Positions 1 through 7,164 of a stretch of 14,881 nucleotides of DNA are shown here, piece after piece (within the stretch, counting starts at the first letter, position 1; each line of letters starts with the position of its first letter). The translations under genes were made by a program, and so were the position numbers. The notes beneath the pieces are model-generated. The model saw only the letters and a program-made list of their open reading frames with translations. It was not told the origin of the DNA and made no database searches. The stretch covers positions 1 to 14,881 of the forward strand of contig JAJZLX010000664.1 in assembly GCA_021850555.1 (NCBI GenBank), given 5' to 3'. The DNA comes from Pseudomonadota bacterium. Lineage in GTDB: Bacteria; Pseudomonadota; Gammaproteobacteria; Steroidobacterales; Steroidobacteraceae.

Positions 1-337
1 TCTCGGGCGCGCCGGCCTCGAATTGCCGGCGGATCTCGACCTCGGCCGCCGCGTCCACCGGCTGCACCTGCAGGAGCGAATCGACGAAGAACCGATAGCC
101 TTTGTCGGTGGGAATGCGCCCGGCAGAGGTATGGGGAGAGGAAACGAACCCCAGCTCCTCGAGATCCGCCATGACGTTGCGGATGGTCGCCGAGGACAGC
201 TGCAAGCCCGACTCGCGCGAAAGAGCGCGTGAGCCGACCGGCTGGCCATCGCGGATGTAGCTCTCGATGAGCACCCGCAGCAGGTATTGCGCCCGCTCGC
301 TCAGCAATTCTTCGCGGCTTTCCTGGGACGTGTTCAT
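1..337 (-). CDS. hrcA: Heat-inducible transcription repressor HrcA, N-terminal part (runs off the left edge)
   Basis: HrcA represses class I heat-shock genes by binding CIRCE operators, with GroEL as co-regulator. The 112 visible residues hold the N-terminal winged-helix domain: an [14 protein letters not shown] helix, then [10 protein letters not shown], the recognition-helix stretch [16 protein letters not shown], and the wing [20 protein letters not shown]. All are hallmarks of the family. The start is the ATG at 335-337, directly before ERAQYLL. The remaining two thirds of the protein lie outside the window. No CIRCE inverted repeat (TTAGCACTC/GAGTGCTAA) is seen in the 75-base gap to divergent nadK, so this copy does not look autoregulated through CIRCE here. 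On the minus strand that gap has TTGACG (374-379) and TATATT (348-353), but the 20-base spacing is long for sigma-70. The grpE-dnaK-dnaJ genes often follow hrcA and could lie beyond the edge. Confidence 0.95.
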   Translation of the reverse strand, partial: MNTSQESREELLSERAQYLLRVLIESYIRDGQPVGSRALSRESGLQLSSATIRNVMADLEELGFVSSPHTSAGRIPTDKGYRFFVDSLLQVQPVDAAAEVEIRRQFEAGAPE

Positions 338-412
338 GCGCTAAGGAAATATAGTCGGCGTTGCCAATGTGAGCGTCAAGCAACCGGCCCGCCGTCCTGC
401 TAGCATTTTCAA

Positions 413-1294
413 ATGACCTCCCCCCGCACCTGCGCGCTGGTCGGCAGATTCACGGACCCGCATGTGGCAGAGTCCGCGCAGGCCGTGCTGGCGCATCTGG
501 CGACCCGGCAGGTTACCGTACTACTCGATCAGGCGGGAGCCTTGCCGGACCGGGGGTTGGCCACACGCGTACCCGAAGAGGAGCTTGGCCGCCGGGCCGA
601 CCTGATGATCGCCGTCGGCGGCGATGGAACGCTTCTTTATGCGGCGGGACTGGTGGCGCGTCACGGCGTGCCGCTTCTCGGCATCAACCGGGGTCGGCTC
701 GGCTTCCTGACCGACGTGATGCCCCAAGATATCCCCGCCAGCCTGGATGCGGCCCTCGAGGGGCGGCTGGAAGCCGACGAGCGGCCGCTGCTCGCCGCAG
801 CGCTGCACCACGCCGGCGGTGAGGTGGCTCGTGCGCTGGCGCTCAACGATGTGGTGCTGCAGAAGCTCGCCACCGGCCGGATGGTGGACTTCGAGACCCG
901 GGTCGCCGGCCACTACGTCAACACGCACGCCGGCGACGGCATCGTCGTGGCGAGCGCCACGGGCTCGACCGCCTATGCCCTGTCCTGTGGGGGACCCATC
1001 GTCGAACCGAATCTGGAAGTCGTCGTTCTCTCCCCGATCTGTCCTCACACGCTCTCGGACCGGCCGATTGTGGTCTCGAGCCGCTCGACCATCGAGGTCC
1101 GGCTTCTCGATCGGCCCGATGCCCGTGCACAGGTTACGTGCGACGGGGTCATCCTCGGGTCGCTCGAGCCCGAAGACGTACTCTCGATCGAGCCGGCAGG
1201 CGAGCGAATCACGCTGCTTCACCCCCCTGGTCACGATTACTTCAAGCTGTTGCGCTCGAAGCTTCACTGGGGCCACCACAACGGGGAACGGTAA
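413..1294 (+). CDS. nadK: NAD kinase
   Basis: This enzyme phosphorylates NAD to NADP in the cytoplasm using ATP, or polyphosphate in some families. The 293-residue length matches bacterial NAD kinases (E. coli about 292). Visible hallmarks are the GGDGT motif at residues 69-73, the NRGRLGFLTD block near 92-101, the ND pair at 145-146 (equivalent to the usual NE), and the glycine-rich DGIVVASATGSTAYALSCGG segment at 175-194. These form the nucleotide-binding and catalytic site. The ATG at 413 has only a weak ribosome-binding site upstream; it is chosen because the reading frame fits family length. The gene is divergent from hrcA and lies 18 bases upstream of recN on the same strand, probably co-transcribed. 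The order hrcA-nadK-recN is a known conserved arrangement in beta- and gammaproteobacteria. Confidence 0.96.
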   Translation: MTSPRTCALVGRFTDPHVAESAQAVLAHLATRQVTVLLDQAGALPDRGLATRVPEEELGRRADLMIAVGGDGTLLYAAGLVARHGVPLLGINRGRLGFLTDVMPQDIPASLDAALEGRLEADERPLLAAALHHAGGEVARALALNDVVLQKLATGRMVDFETRVAGHYVNTHAGDGIVVASATGSTAYALSCGGPIVEPNLEVVVLSPICPHTLSDRPIVVSSRSTIEVRLLDRPDARAQVTCDGVILGSLEPEDVLSIEPAGERITLLHPPGHDYFKLLRSKLHWGHHNGER

Positions 1295-1312
1295 GGAAGG
1301 TCTGACTCACCT

Positions 1313-3037
1313 ATGCTGACCGCTCTGCAGATCCGTGATTTCGCCATCATCGACCGGCTTGAGCTCGAGCTGTACCGAGGCCTGACTGTGCTCACCGGCG
1401 AAACCGGAGCGGGCAAGTCCATCCTGGTCGATGCCCTGCAACTGCTTGCCGGCGGCCGGGCCGGCCCCGAGATGATCCGTCACGGCGCAGAGCGCGCCGA
1501 GATCTGCGGCACATTCGATCTCGCCGATGCGCCCGAGGCGCTCGGTGAATGGCTGGAAGCCCAGGCACTCTCGGGTGAGGAGCTGATCGTCCGCAGGGTG
1601 CTCTCCGCCGACGGCCGCACGCGCGCATGGCTCAACGGTCAAGCCGTGCCGGCGCAGCTGCTGCGCGAGGCCGGCAACCTCCTGATCGATATCCACGGCC
1701 AGCATGAATTCCAGTCCCTCACCCGCACGGCCTGCCAGCGCGAGCTTCTCGATGAGTACGGCAGGCTCGAGCCGCTGCTCACCGAAGTCGGCGGAGCATA
1801 CCGGCAGTGGCACGAGAGGCGCTCGCGCGCGCTCGAGTTGGAAAGCGCTGCCCAAGACCGTGAGGCGAGGCTCGAGCTGCTGCGCTACCAGGTCGGCGAG
1901 CTCGAGGCATTGACGCTTCAGCCGGGCGAAGTCGAGCGCCTCTCGGAAGAGCGCTCGCGACTGATGAACCGGGGCCGTCTGGCGCAAGCGGCTCAGTCCG
2001 GTCTCATGCACCTGTACCAGGACGAGCAGGCCAATGCCCACCTCGGGGTCAGCCGCGCGCTTCAAGCCCTGCGCGCGGCCGCTGCGCTCGATGCGCAACT
2101 CACCCCGGTCGTCACCCTGGCGGAGGAGGCCGAGATGCGCATCCGCGAGGCGGCCCGCGAGCTCGAGCGATACGGGGAATCCCTGGAGCTCGACACGACG
2201 CGCCAGAATGAGCTCGAGAGCAGGCTCGCCGCGATCGAGGAGCTGGCCCGCAAGCATCGCGTAAGCCCGCCGGAGCTCATTGCGCGCACCGAGCAGCTTT
2301 CCGCAGAGCTCGTCTCGCTCGAGCGCGCCGAGGTCGACCTCGTGGCGCTGAGGCAGGAGCTCGCCGCAGTTCTCGAGCGGTATCGGCGGCAAGCGCATTC
2401 GCTTTCCGAGGCCCGCCAGGCCGCGGCTCGCTCGCTCGCCAAGGCCATCACCTCCCACATGCAATCGCTCGGGATGTCGGGCGGACGGTTCGAGGTCACT
2501 GTGTCGAGCGCCGCCGAAGAGCCCGCGCCTCACGGAGGCGATGAGGTCGGATTTCAGGTCAGCGCCAACCCGGGCCAGCCGGTGCGAGCATTGGCGAAAG
2601 TCGCCTCGGGCGGGGAGCTTTCGCGCCTGTCGCTTGCCGTCCAGGTCGCCAGCAGCGCACGCGAGACGCGATGCATGGTGTTCGACGAGGTGGACTCGGG
2701 CATCGGCGGCGCCGTGGCCGAGATCGTCGGCCGGGAGTTGCGCTCGCTCGGGGAGCGCGGCCAGGTGTTGTGCGTCACGCATCTGCCGCAGGTGGCCTCC
2801 CAGGGACATCATCACCTGCGGGTCAGCAAGCTGACCGACGGACGTACCACGCGCACCAGCCTCACCGAGCTCTCGGTGCAGGACCGGATCGAGGAGCTCG
2901 CCCGCATGCTCGGCGGGATCGACGTGACCTCCAAGGCGCGCGAGCACGCTCAGGAGATGCTTGAGGGAGCCTCCGGCCCGCCGACGTCGCCAAAATCATC
3001 CCGGAGCAATAGGACCCGCGCTGCGCGCAGAGGCTGA
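1313..3037 (+). CDS. recN: DNA repair protein RecN (SMC-like ATPase)
   Basis: RecN is an SMC-like cytoplasmic ATPase that acts at double-strand breaks with RecA. The Walker A motif GETGAGKS is at residues 29-36. The ABC signature SGGELSRLSLA starts at residue 432, and the Walker B motif CMVFDEVDSGIGG spans 454-466. Between the two ATPase halves lies a long Glu/Leu/Arg-rich region (about 155-380) with the look of a coiled coil. A GQHEFQSL motif near residue 130 is typical of the family. The protein is 574 residues against about 553 in E. coli; the excess is a Ser/Arg/Pro-rich tail after KAREHAQEML. The ribosome-binding site AAGGAAGG (1293-1300) overlaps the nadK stop codon. No LexA box was found immediately upstream, so SOS control, if present, would act from the nadK promoter or another site. 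The gene is convergent with fur. Confidence 0.96.
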   Translation: MLTALQIRDFAIIDRLELELYRGLTVLTGETGAGKSILVDALQLLAGGRAGPEMIRHGAERAEICGTFDLADAPEALGEWLEAQALSGEELIVRRVLSADGRTRAWLNGQAVPAQLLREAGNLLIDIHGQHEFQSLTRTACQRELLDEYGRLEPLLTEVGGAYRQWHERRSRALELESAAQDREARLELLRYQVGELEALTLQPGEVERLSEERSRLMNRGRLAQAAQSGLMHLYQDEQANAHLGVSRALQALRAAAALDAQLTPVVTLAEEAEMRIREAARELERYGESLELDTTRQNELESRLAAIEELARKHRVSPPELIARTEQLSAELVSLERAEVDLVALRQELAAVLERYRRQAHSLSEARQAAARSLAKAITSHMQSLGMSGGRFEVTVSSAAEEPAPHGGDEVGFQVSANPGQPVRALAKVASGGELSRLSLAVQVASSARETRCMVFDEVDSGIGGAVAEIVGRELRSLGERGQVLCVTHLPQVASQGHHHLRVSKLTDGRTTRTSLTELSVQDRIEELARMLGGIDVTSKAREHAQEMLEGASGPPTSPKSSRSNRTRAARRG

Positions 3038-3096
3038 ATCCAGCCCCCGCGTATCGCGGCCGGAGCGTTCCCAAGGGCAGGTGACGTGCCGAAAGC

Positions 3097-3531
3097 CTAT
3101 TTCTCGCTCTTGGGGCGGTGCGGACAATCGGTGCGACGGCACTTGCCGTAGAGGATGAGGGAGTGATCGCGGATCTCGAAGCCGAGCTTGCTCGCCACCG
3201 CGGTCTGGCGCTCCTCTATCCCCGCGTCCACGAACTCTTCGACGTGGCCGCAGTCAAGACACACGATATGATCGTGATGTGTTCCCTGGTTGAGCTCGAA
3301 GACCGCCATCCCGTCCTCGAAATGGTGCCGCGTCACCAGGCCCGCAGCCTCGAACTGGGTGAGCACGCGGTAGACCGTCGCCAGTCCGATGTCCTCGTGC
3401 GACTCGAGCAGGCCTCGATGGATGTCCTCGGCCGACAGATGCCGCGTGGCGCTGCCCGCCAGGATTTCCAGGATCTTGAGGCGGGGCAGGGTGACTTTCA
3501 GGCCCGCTTTGCGAAGGTCCTTGCCTTCCAC
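3097..3531 (-). CDS. fur: Ferric uptake regulator Fur
   Basis: Fur is a dimeric metal-sensing repressor of iron-uptake genes. The N-terminal winged helix contains LRKAGLKVTLPRLKILEIL (residues 6-24) and the recognition region EDIGLATVYRVLTQFEAAGLVTRH (46-69). The C-terminal half has the metal-binding HHDH cluster at 85-88, the CLDC zinc site at C91/C94, and a second CRRTDC pair at C131/C136, as in E. coli Fur. I chose the GTG at 3529-3531 because an AGGAGG (3542-3547) sits ten bases upstream and the resulting 144-residue protein begins just before the conserved LRKAGLK. A longer form from the ATG at 3606 would add 25 residues unlike the family and would run across the candidate operator. The gene is divergent from bamE and convergent with recN, as in related proteobacteria. 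Confidence 0.95.
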   Translation of the reverse strand: MEGKDLRKAGLKVTLPRLKILEILAGSATRHLSAEDIHRGLLESHEDIGLATVYRVLTQFEAAGLVTRHHFEDGMAVFELNQGTHHDHIVCLDCGHVEEFVDAGIEERQTAVASKLGFEIRDHSLILYGKCRRTDCPHRPKSEK

Positions 3532-3602
3532 GGCGTCGTTGCCTCCTGATGAGGCCGCGTGAGAGACGCGGCGGGAATGACTCGATCGGGTATGATCCGC
3601 CC

Positions 3603-3621
3603 CCAATCATTATTCATTATG
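3603..3621 (-). promoter_or_regulatory. Candidate Fur box between fur and bamE
   Basis: This is an AT-rich island in otherwise GC-rich sequence. On the minus strand it reads CATAATGAATAATGATTGG. It contains two NATAAT-like hexamers (CATAAT, AATAAT) separated by one base, followed by GATT. This resembles the GATAAT-type repeats of Fur boxes, although the dyad to consensus is imperfect. It lies about 70 bases upstream of the chosen fur start and 15 bases upstream of bamE, a plausible position for Fur autoregulation. Assignment is by eye only. Confidence 0.35.
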
Positions 3622-3636
3622 GCCCATTGGAGCTCC

Positions 3637-4026
3637 ATGCGACCAGCTCGACCGAATCCGGTGCCTCGGCGCCTCGCTCTGACCCTCGCCGCGCTCTCCA
3701 TGCTGCTCGCCGGCTGCGTCTATCGGATGGACATTCAGCAGGGCAATTACCTGGATGGACACGACGTGCGGCAATTGAAGGTGGGCATGACGCGCGCCCA
3801 GGTGCGCTACCTGCTCGGCACTCCCATGATCAAGGACGTGTTCGATCACGACCGCTGGGATTACGTTTACTACTTCAAGCGCGGCTACGTGCACAAGCCG
3901 ATCGAGAGCCGGGTCACCGTGTTCTTCCACGGCGACAAGGTGTCGAGCTTCAAGCTCTACGACGTCCCCAAGGGCAGTCCCCTCGCCCCAGGCTTGCTGC
4001 CTTCGGTCGATAAGTTTCCTATTTAG
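3637..4026 (+). CDS. bamE: Outer membrane assembly lipoprotein BamE (SmpA/OmlA)
   Basis: BamE is a small lipoprotein subunit of the BAM complex, which inserts beta-barrel proteins into the outer membrane. The 129-residue product has an Arg-rich n-region and hydrophobic helix (LALTLAALSMLLAG). The lipobox LAGC puts the acylated cysteine at residue 27. The SmpA/OmlA domain follows, with the typical VRQLKVGMTRAQVRYLLGTP and HDRWDYVYYFKRG strings. The ATG at 3637 was chosen because a GGAG (3629-3632) precedes it and the signal peptide then has normal length. An in-frame ATG at 3619 is possible but falls inside the candidate Fur operator. The gene is divergent from fur, a long-conserved pairing (omlA-fur) in Xanthomonas and Pseudomonas. 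The stop codon is immediately followed by the first of two hairpin repeats. Confidence 0.94.
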   Translation: MRPARPNPVPRRLALTLAALSMLLAGCVYRMDIQQGNYLDGHDVRQLKVGMTRAQVRYLLGTPMIKDVFDHDRWDYVYYFKRGYVHKPIESRVTVFFHGDKVSSFKLYDVPKGSPLAPGLLPSVDKFPI

Positions 4027-4102
4027 AAGCGCTGGATCCGGGCATCGTGCCCGGCCCAGCGCGGGCGTAGCGCAAAAAGCGTGGTTTTTGCTCTACGCTC
4101 GC
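4025..4102. repeat. 78-bp double-hairpin repeat, copy 1
   Basis: This copy is identical over 78 bases to 4136-4213. Hairpin A pairs GCGCTGG (4029-4035) with CCAGCGC (4056-4062) and, inside it, CCGGGCA (4038-4044) with TGCCCGG (4048-4054), closing a TCG loop. Hairpin B pairs GCGTAG (4065-4070) with CTACGC (4093-4098) and GCAAAAA (4072-4078) with TTTTTGC (4085-4091). The layout resembles REP/BIME-type interspersed palindromic elements. Its place right after the bamE stop, between convergent genes, also suits a transcription terminator. The first two bases of the identity are the last two of the bamE stop codon. Confidence 0.88.
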
Positions 4103-4135
4103 CACCTTCGGCGGCGGACACTTCCCTGTGCCTGC

Positions 4136-4213
4136 AGAAGCGCTGGATCCGGGCATCGTGCCCGGCCCAGCGCGGGCGTAGCGCAAAAAGCGTGGTTTTT
4201 GCTCTACGCTCGC
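4136..4213. repeat. 78-bp double-hairpin repeat, copy 2
   Basis: This is a perfect direct copy of 4025-4102, 111 bases downstream, with 33 bases of non-repeated sequence between the copies. It carries the same two hairpins at the same offsets. The sequence after this copy, up to the rnfH stop at 4269, contains no gene. Perfect identity suggests recent duplication or conversion. No transposase or target-site duplication is visible, so an element mobilised in trans is only an inference. Confidence 0.88.
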
Positions 4214-4268
4214 ATTGCGCTGCGCCTACACGTCAAGCTTCCGGAAGCCTCGGATCGATGGAAATCGC

Positions 4269-4553
4269 TTATTGCCTCAGACGGGATCTGCGCTTCTCCT
4301 TGGGGTCCTGGCGCAGCGGGCGGTACAGCTCGATCCGGTCCCCATCGGCGGGGACGTCGCTGCGGCTGCGGATCTCGCCGAAGACGCCCGTCGGCGCGCT
4401 CTCCCACGGAATGTCCTCGTGCGGAGCCAGGCGGCGCGCCGCCTCGATAGCATCCCCGATGCTGGCATCGGCAGGCAGATCCACCGGCAAGAGGAGCTGG
4501 CGCCGCCCGGTGGCGTAGGCCACCACGCAGCGCTTGCCCGGGGGGGCGCTCAC
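4269..4553 (-). CDS. rnfH: RnfH family protein (UPF0125)
   Basis: This is a small ubiquitin-fold (beta-grasp) protein of the RnfH/UPF0125 family. The biochemical role is unsettled; the name comes from the rnf electron-transport cluster in Rhodobacter. The 94-residue product begins [14 protein letters not shown] and ends with the strong family signature [22 protein letters not shown] (about residues 68-89), closely matching E. coli RnfH. The start is the GTG at 4551-4553, which overlaps the ratA TGA stop in the four-base string GTGA. That points to translational coupling with ratA. No rnf genes are nearby. The ratA-rnfH pairing next to smpB and bamE is widely conserved in beta- and gammaproteobacteria. 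Confidence 0.93.
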   Translation of the reverse strand: MSAPPGKRCVVAYATGRRQLLLPVDLPADASIGDAIEAARRLAPHEDIPWESAPTGVFGEIRSRSDVPADGDRIELYRPLRQDPKEKRRSRLRQ

Positions 4554-4999
4554 GGACTCGCGAGGCCCGTGGCGGGCTTCATGGCGCGGCTGCGCGCAAC
4601 GAACGCATCCACCAGCGAGCCGATCGTCTCGGCGAACTTCTGCTCGAACAGCATGGCCGACAGCGCGTGCTTGAATTGGAAGCGCAGCACCAACTCCACC
4701 ATCGAGCCCTCGCCGGCGGGCGTGATCCGCCACTCTCCCTCGAGCATGGTGAATGGGCCTTTGACGAGGCGCATCGTGACCCGGTGGTCCGGATCCAGCT
4801 CGTTGCGCGTGGTGAATTCCCCATGCAACGGTCCGCGGTGCACGCCGATCGTCGCCACGATCTCGCGCTCGGTGCGCGAGAGCACCCGCGCGTGGGAGCA
4901 CCATGGCAGGAACTGCGGATAGCTCTCGATATCGTTGATGAGCGCAAACAGCCGACTCGGCGGCAAAGCAACGAGCGCCGAGCGCTTGACTTCTCGCAT
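4550..4999 (-). CDS. ratA: RatA-like START-domain protein (COQ10/polyketide cyclase superfamily)
   Basis: The 149-residue protein is a single START/polyketide-cyclase fold of the YfjG/RatA group. The group is related to mitochondrial COQ10, which binds ubiquinone. In E. coli the protein was described as RatA, a toxin that associates with 50S ribosomal subunits; a lipid or quinone chaperone role is the alternative. Visible family features are the N-terminal [34 protein letters not shown] (residues 1-34) and the C-terminal amphipathic helix [28 protein letters not shown]. The start is the ATG at 4997-4999. The gene overlaps rnfH by four bases and is divergent from smpB. Confidence 0.92.
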   Translation of the reverse strand: MREVKRSALVALPPSRLFALINDIESYPQFLPWCSHARVLSRTEREIVATIGVHRGPLHGEFTTRNELDPDHRVTMRLVKGPFTMLEGEWRITPAGEGSMVELVLRFQFKHALSAMLFEQKFAETIGSLVDAFVARSRAMKPATGLASP

Positions 5000-5072
5000 G
5001 ATCGGGATTGTCCCAGGATCGGGCCTGCCGCCACAAGAGCCAGCATTCTGCGTGCCCCGGGCCTGCTCACGC

Positions 5073-5078
5073 TACAAT
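5073..5078 (+). promoter_or_regulatory. Candidate -10 element for smpB
   Basis: TACAAT, in the context GCTACAAT, matches five of six bases of the sigma-70 -10 consensus. It lies 32 bases upstream of the smpB start in the ratA-smpB divergent gap. No good -35 is obvious at 16-18 bases; CTGCGT at 5048-5053 is a poor candidate at 19. Confidence 0.4.
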
Positions 5079-5110
5079 ATCCGACTTCCCTCGAATTGCC
5101 CTCATCGCTC

Positions 5111-5584
5111 ATGCCCCCCAAGGCCGATCCCTCCTCCCGCCTGATCGCCGAGAACCGCAAGGCGCGCTTCGATTACTTCATCGAGGAGCGCTACGAGGCG
5201 GGCCTCGTCCTGCAGGGCTGGGAGGTCAAGGCCATGCGTGCCGGTCGAGCGCAGCTCAAGGAGGCGTACGTGTATCTGCGCGGTGGCGAAGCCTTCCTGA
5301 TCGGTGCGCACATCTCGCCGCTCGCCTCCACCTCCAGTCACGTGATCGCCGACCCCGTGCGCACGCGCAAGCTCCTGCTGCACCACAGCGAGCTCAGTGG
5401 CCTGATCGGCGCCGTCGAGCGCAAGGGCTATACGCTGGTGCCGCTGGAGCTTTACTGGAAGAACGGACGGGCGAAGCTTTCCGTCGGCCTCGCCAAAGGC
5501 AAGAAACAGCACGACAAGCGCGCGGTGGAGAAGGACCGGGACTGGCAGCGCGACAAGGCACGGCTGCTCAGGCGCGGTGTTTGA
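5111..5584 (+). CDS. smpB: SsrA-binding protein SmpB
   Basis: SmpB binds tmRNA, delivers it to stalled ribosomes and places its C-terminal tail in the empty mRNA channel to start trans-translation. The 157-residue length matches E. coli (160). Family strings are [30 protein letters not shown] (residues 13-42), [20 protein letters not shown], and the tail [27 protein letters not shown], which corresponds to the decoding-site helix. The ATG at 5111 gives the usual short N-terminus. It has no clear Shine-Dalgarno. The open frame continues upstream to 4667, but that extension is antisense to ratA and is not family sequence. Its RNA partner ssrA is encoded at 6774-7126 on the same strand. Confidence 0.96.
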   Translation: MPPKADPSSRLIAENRKARFDYFIEERYEAGLVLQGWEVKAMRAGRAQLKEAYVYLRGGEAFLIGAHISPLASTSSHVIADPVRTRKLLLHHSELSGLIGAVERKGYTLVPLELYWKNGRAKLSVGLAKGKKQHDKRAVEKDRDWQRDKARLLRRGV

Positions 5585-5599
5585 CCTCAGGCCCGCTCG

Positions 5600-6496
5600 C
5601 TACGGCACATCGAAGCTGTCCAGCAGGGAGTGCGTCGTCGGACCCGGCGAGAGATTCTTGGTCTTGAACTGGTAGACCAGATTGACCGTCATCACCGTGT
5701 TCGTGTGCGGGGCGTCCCCCAGCGGCGGATTGGTGTTGTTGGTCGCCTGCATCCCCACAGAGAGCGCGAGAGTCTTACCCATCTTGACCCGAAGCGACAG
5801 ATTGTCCATGGTCATGGTATCGCTCGCACCGGATTCGACCAGCACGCTGTTCAGCAGTTCGGTCGAGGAGCTGAACGAATACGAGAACTTCACGCCTCCG
5901 TGCAGCACCGCATCGCCCACCACGGGCTCGCGCGTACGGCTTTTGACACCTCCAAAACTGTTCAGCACCAGCGCCTCGGGCAGCTGGCGTCGATAGCCGG
6001 CGCCGAGCTCGATGGAAAGGCGGGTCTGTTTCGTCTCCAACAAAACCCGGCCCAGACCGCTCGCCGCGCTCTCCTGGTACGCGAAGCCATCGAAGAGGTT
6101 GCGGTCGTAATTCAGTCCTGTGAACCAGAACGTGTGCCTACTCAGTGCCATGTCGACCTGAAGCTGTCCGTTCAGGTCCTGCTGGGTGGTCACACGATTG
6201 GTGCTGGCATAAAGGGCCGCGAAGGCGCCGCTGTACGTCCAGCGCCCCAGCCTGTGAGCCGCGCTCAGCTTGACGTCCCCGCTTTTGGTCGTGGTGACGC
6301 CGCGGGCCATGACGAATCCGACCTCCCCGTGAGTCGCCCACTTCGAAGGGGCCGGCGCTTTGCGGTGGGCGGCTCGAGGCTTGGCCTGAGCGGCCGCAGC
6401 CTTCTCCTGCGTGACGGTAGTGGTGCCGGCAGCCGCCGAGGCAATGCCTGAAATCGCCAAGGTGGCACCGAGCAGCGCCACGCTCTGCATCCTCAT
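5600..6496 (-). CDS. DUF481-type outer membrane beta-barrel protein
   Basis: This is a probable outer-membrane barrel of the DUF481/YdiY family; its physiological role is unknown. The 298-residue product starts with a Sec signal peptide (MRMQSVALLGATLAISGIASA, cleavage near residue 21). An Ala/Lys-rich linker follows to about residue 52. From there alternating polar and hydrophobic strands run to the end: HGEVGFVMARGVTTTKSGDVKLSAAHRLGRWTYSG, FWFTGLNYDRNLFDGFAYQESAASGLGRVLL, RLSIELGAGYRRQLPE. The 'relative of parental strain'-like strand order and the GLGR/GAGYR turns fit DUF481. The last strand (TVNLVYQF) is followed by a 20-residue tail. The start at 6496 is supported by GGAGG (6505-6509), eight bases upstream. 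The gene is convergent with smpB, 15 bases away, and divides smpB from ssrA. Confidence 0.72.
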   Translation of the reverse strand: MRMQSVALLGATLAISGIASAAAGTTTVTQEKAAAAQAKPRAAHRKAPAPSKWATHGEVGFVMARGVTTTKSGDVKLSAAHRLGRWTYSGAFAALYASTNRVTTQQDLNGQLQVDMALSRHTFWFTGLNYDRNLFDGFAYQESAASGLGRVLLETKQTRLSIELGAGYRRQLPEALVLNSFGGVKSRTREPVVGDAVLHGGVKFSYSFSSSTELLNSVLVESGASDTMTMDNLSLRVKMGKTLALSVGMQATNNTNPPLGDAPHTNTVMTVNLVYQFKTKNLSPGPTTHSLLDSFDVP

Positions 6497-6755
6497 CGAT
6501 CGAGCCTCCGAAGCCGGTCCGCGGCCGCGGACTTGAAAAGTGCGGAAAGATACACAAACTAGGCAAACGAGGAAATCCGCTCGGGGCAGCGCCCGTCGCT
6601 CGCGAAAAGTGGACAATACCGAAATCGGGCGAAGGGGTGGAAATCGTCTGTGCGAGGCGTCACCGCCCGCTGAAGCGCTCGCCTCCCGGCCTCGGGACGA
6701 CCGCAGAGCAAGACCCGGCGCAGAGGAATTCGTGCAGTCTCAGGCAGGTTTGAGG

Positions 6756-6761
6756 TATGCT
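6756..6761 (+). promoter_or_regulatory. Candidate -10 element for ssrA
   Basis: TATGCT, in the context GAGGTATGCTGTG, lies 12 bases before the mature tmRNA 5' end at 6774. That spacing allows a short leader removed by RNase P. The -35 region is not convincing. The remaining gap (6497-6755) holds the upstream region of the divergent outer-membrane gene and no recognisable gene. Confidence 0.4.
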
Positions 6762-6773
6762 GTGCCTGCCTTT

Positions 6774-7126
6774 GGGGGCGACCGGTTTCGACGCGGGTTG
6801 CGAACCTTCAGGGGCGTACCGAGGCGCAGTGCCCTCGTAAATCTCGCTGCAAAACCATAGTTGCCAACGACGACAACTTCGCTCTCGCCGCCTAATCGCG
6901 GCTGACCTCCGACCGGTCCGTGCCTGTGCGGTCGACTCGGGGGACGCGCTCACAGGATCGCGATCCGGCGTGCGACGGGCCGGACCGTTAAGAGTCACCG
7001 TCCGCTGGCGCTTCGTCTTCCCTGCCCCTCGGGTAGCGCGGTGCGAGAATCAAAGAGAGGGCTACGTACGTAGAGCCTGAAGTCTAGGACTTGCGGACGG
7101 GGGTTCGATTCCCCCCGCCTCCACCA
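6774..7126 (+). ncRNA. ssrA: Transfer-messenger RNA (tmRNA, SsrA RNA)
   Basis: tmRNA rescues stalled ribosomes and tags the nascent chain for proteolysis, working with SmpB. The 5' end GGGGGCGACCGGTTTCGACG is characteristic. The first seven bases pair with CGCCTCC (7116-7122) to form the acceptor stem, with one G-U pair. ACCA at 7123-7126 is genomically encoded. The T arm has the stem GGGGG/CCCCC around TTCGATT just before it. The tag reading frame and the conserved bases preceding it are in place, and the intervening region should hold the usual pseudoknots. Total length is 353 nt, close to E. coli (363). This is a one-piece tmRNA, not a permuted two-piece form. The D-loop-like GGTTTCGACG and the coding part can both be aligned to E. 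coli by eye. Confidence 0.96.
6863..6895 (+). other. tmRNA proteolysis tag reading frame
   Basis: The resume codon GCC at 6863 starts ANDDNFALAA, ended by TAA at 6893-6895. The mature tag would be (A)ANDDNFALAA, the first Ala coming from charged tmRNA. It ends in ALAA, the signal for ClpXP-type proteases. The preceding ATAGTT resembles the conserved upstream resume signal of E. coli (ATAGTC). The difference from E. coli ANDENYALAA is D for E and F for Y. Confidence 0.93.
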
Positions 7127-7130
7127 ATTG

Positions 7131-7164
7131 CGCCCGTGTTTCCGGCCGACCGGAAACACGGGCG
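7131..7164 (+). terminator. Strong hairpin after tmRNA, probable terminator
   Basis: This is a perfect 15-bp inverted repeat, CGCCCGTGTTTCCGG (7131-7145) and its complement (7150-7164), around a CCGA loop. It begins four bases after the tmRNA CCA end. No T tract follows, so it may act as a Rho-assisted or intrinsic terminator without a classic U run, or as a stabiliser and 3' processing barrier for pre-tmRNA. Confidence 0.65.

Noticed and set aside
338..412. CIRCE operator upstream of hrcA
   Set aside because: No TTAGCACTC/GAGTGCTAA inverted repeat is present in the hrcA-nadK gap or nearby.
1307..2947. A 546-codon open frame on the minus strand opposite recN
   Set aside because: It is fully antisense to recN, which has intact motifs throughout. 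In GC-rich DNA the Glu/Leu/Arg-rich recN codons leave the opposite frame free of stops. The translation shows no family features.
3047..3059. Hairpin CCGCG-TAT-CGCGG as a recN/fur terminator
   Set aside because: A five-base stem with a three-base loop and no T tract is expected by chance in such GC-rich sequence.
4025..4213. CRISPR array
   Set aside because: There are only two copies of 78 bases, much longer than CRISPR repeats, with a single 33-base spacer and no cas genes.
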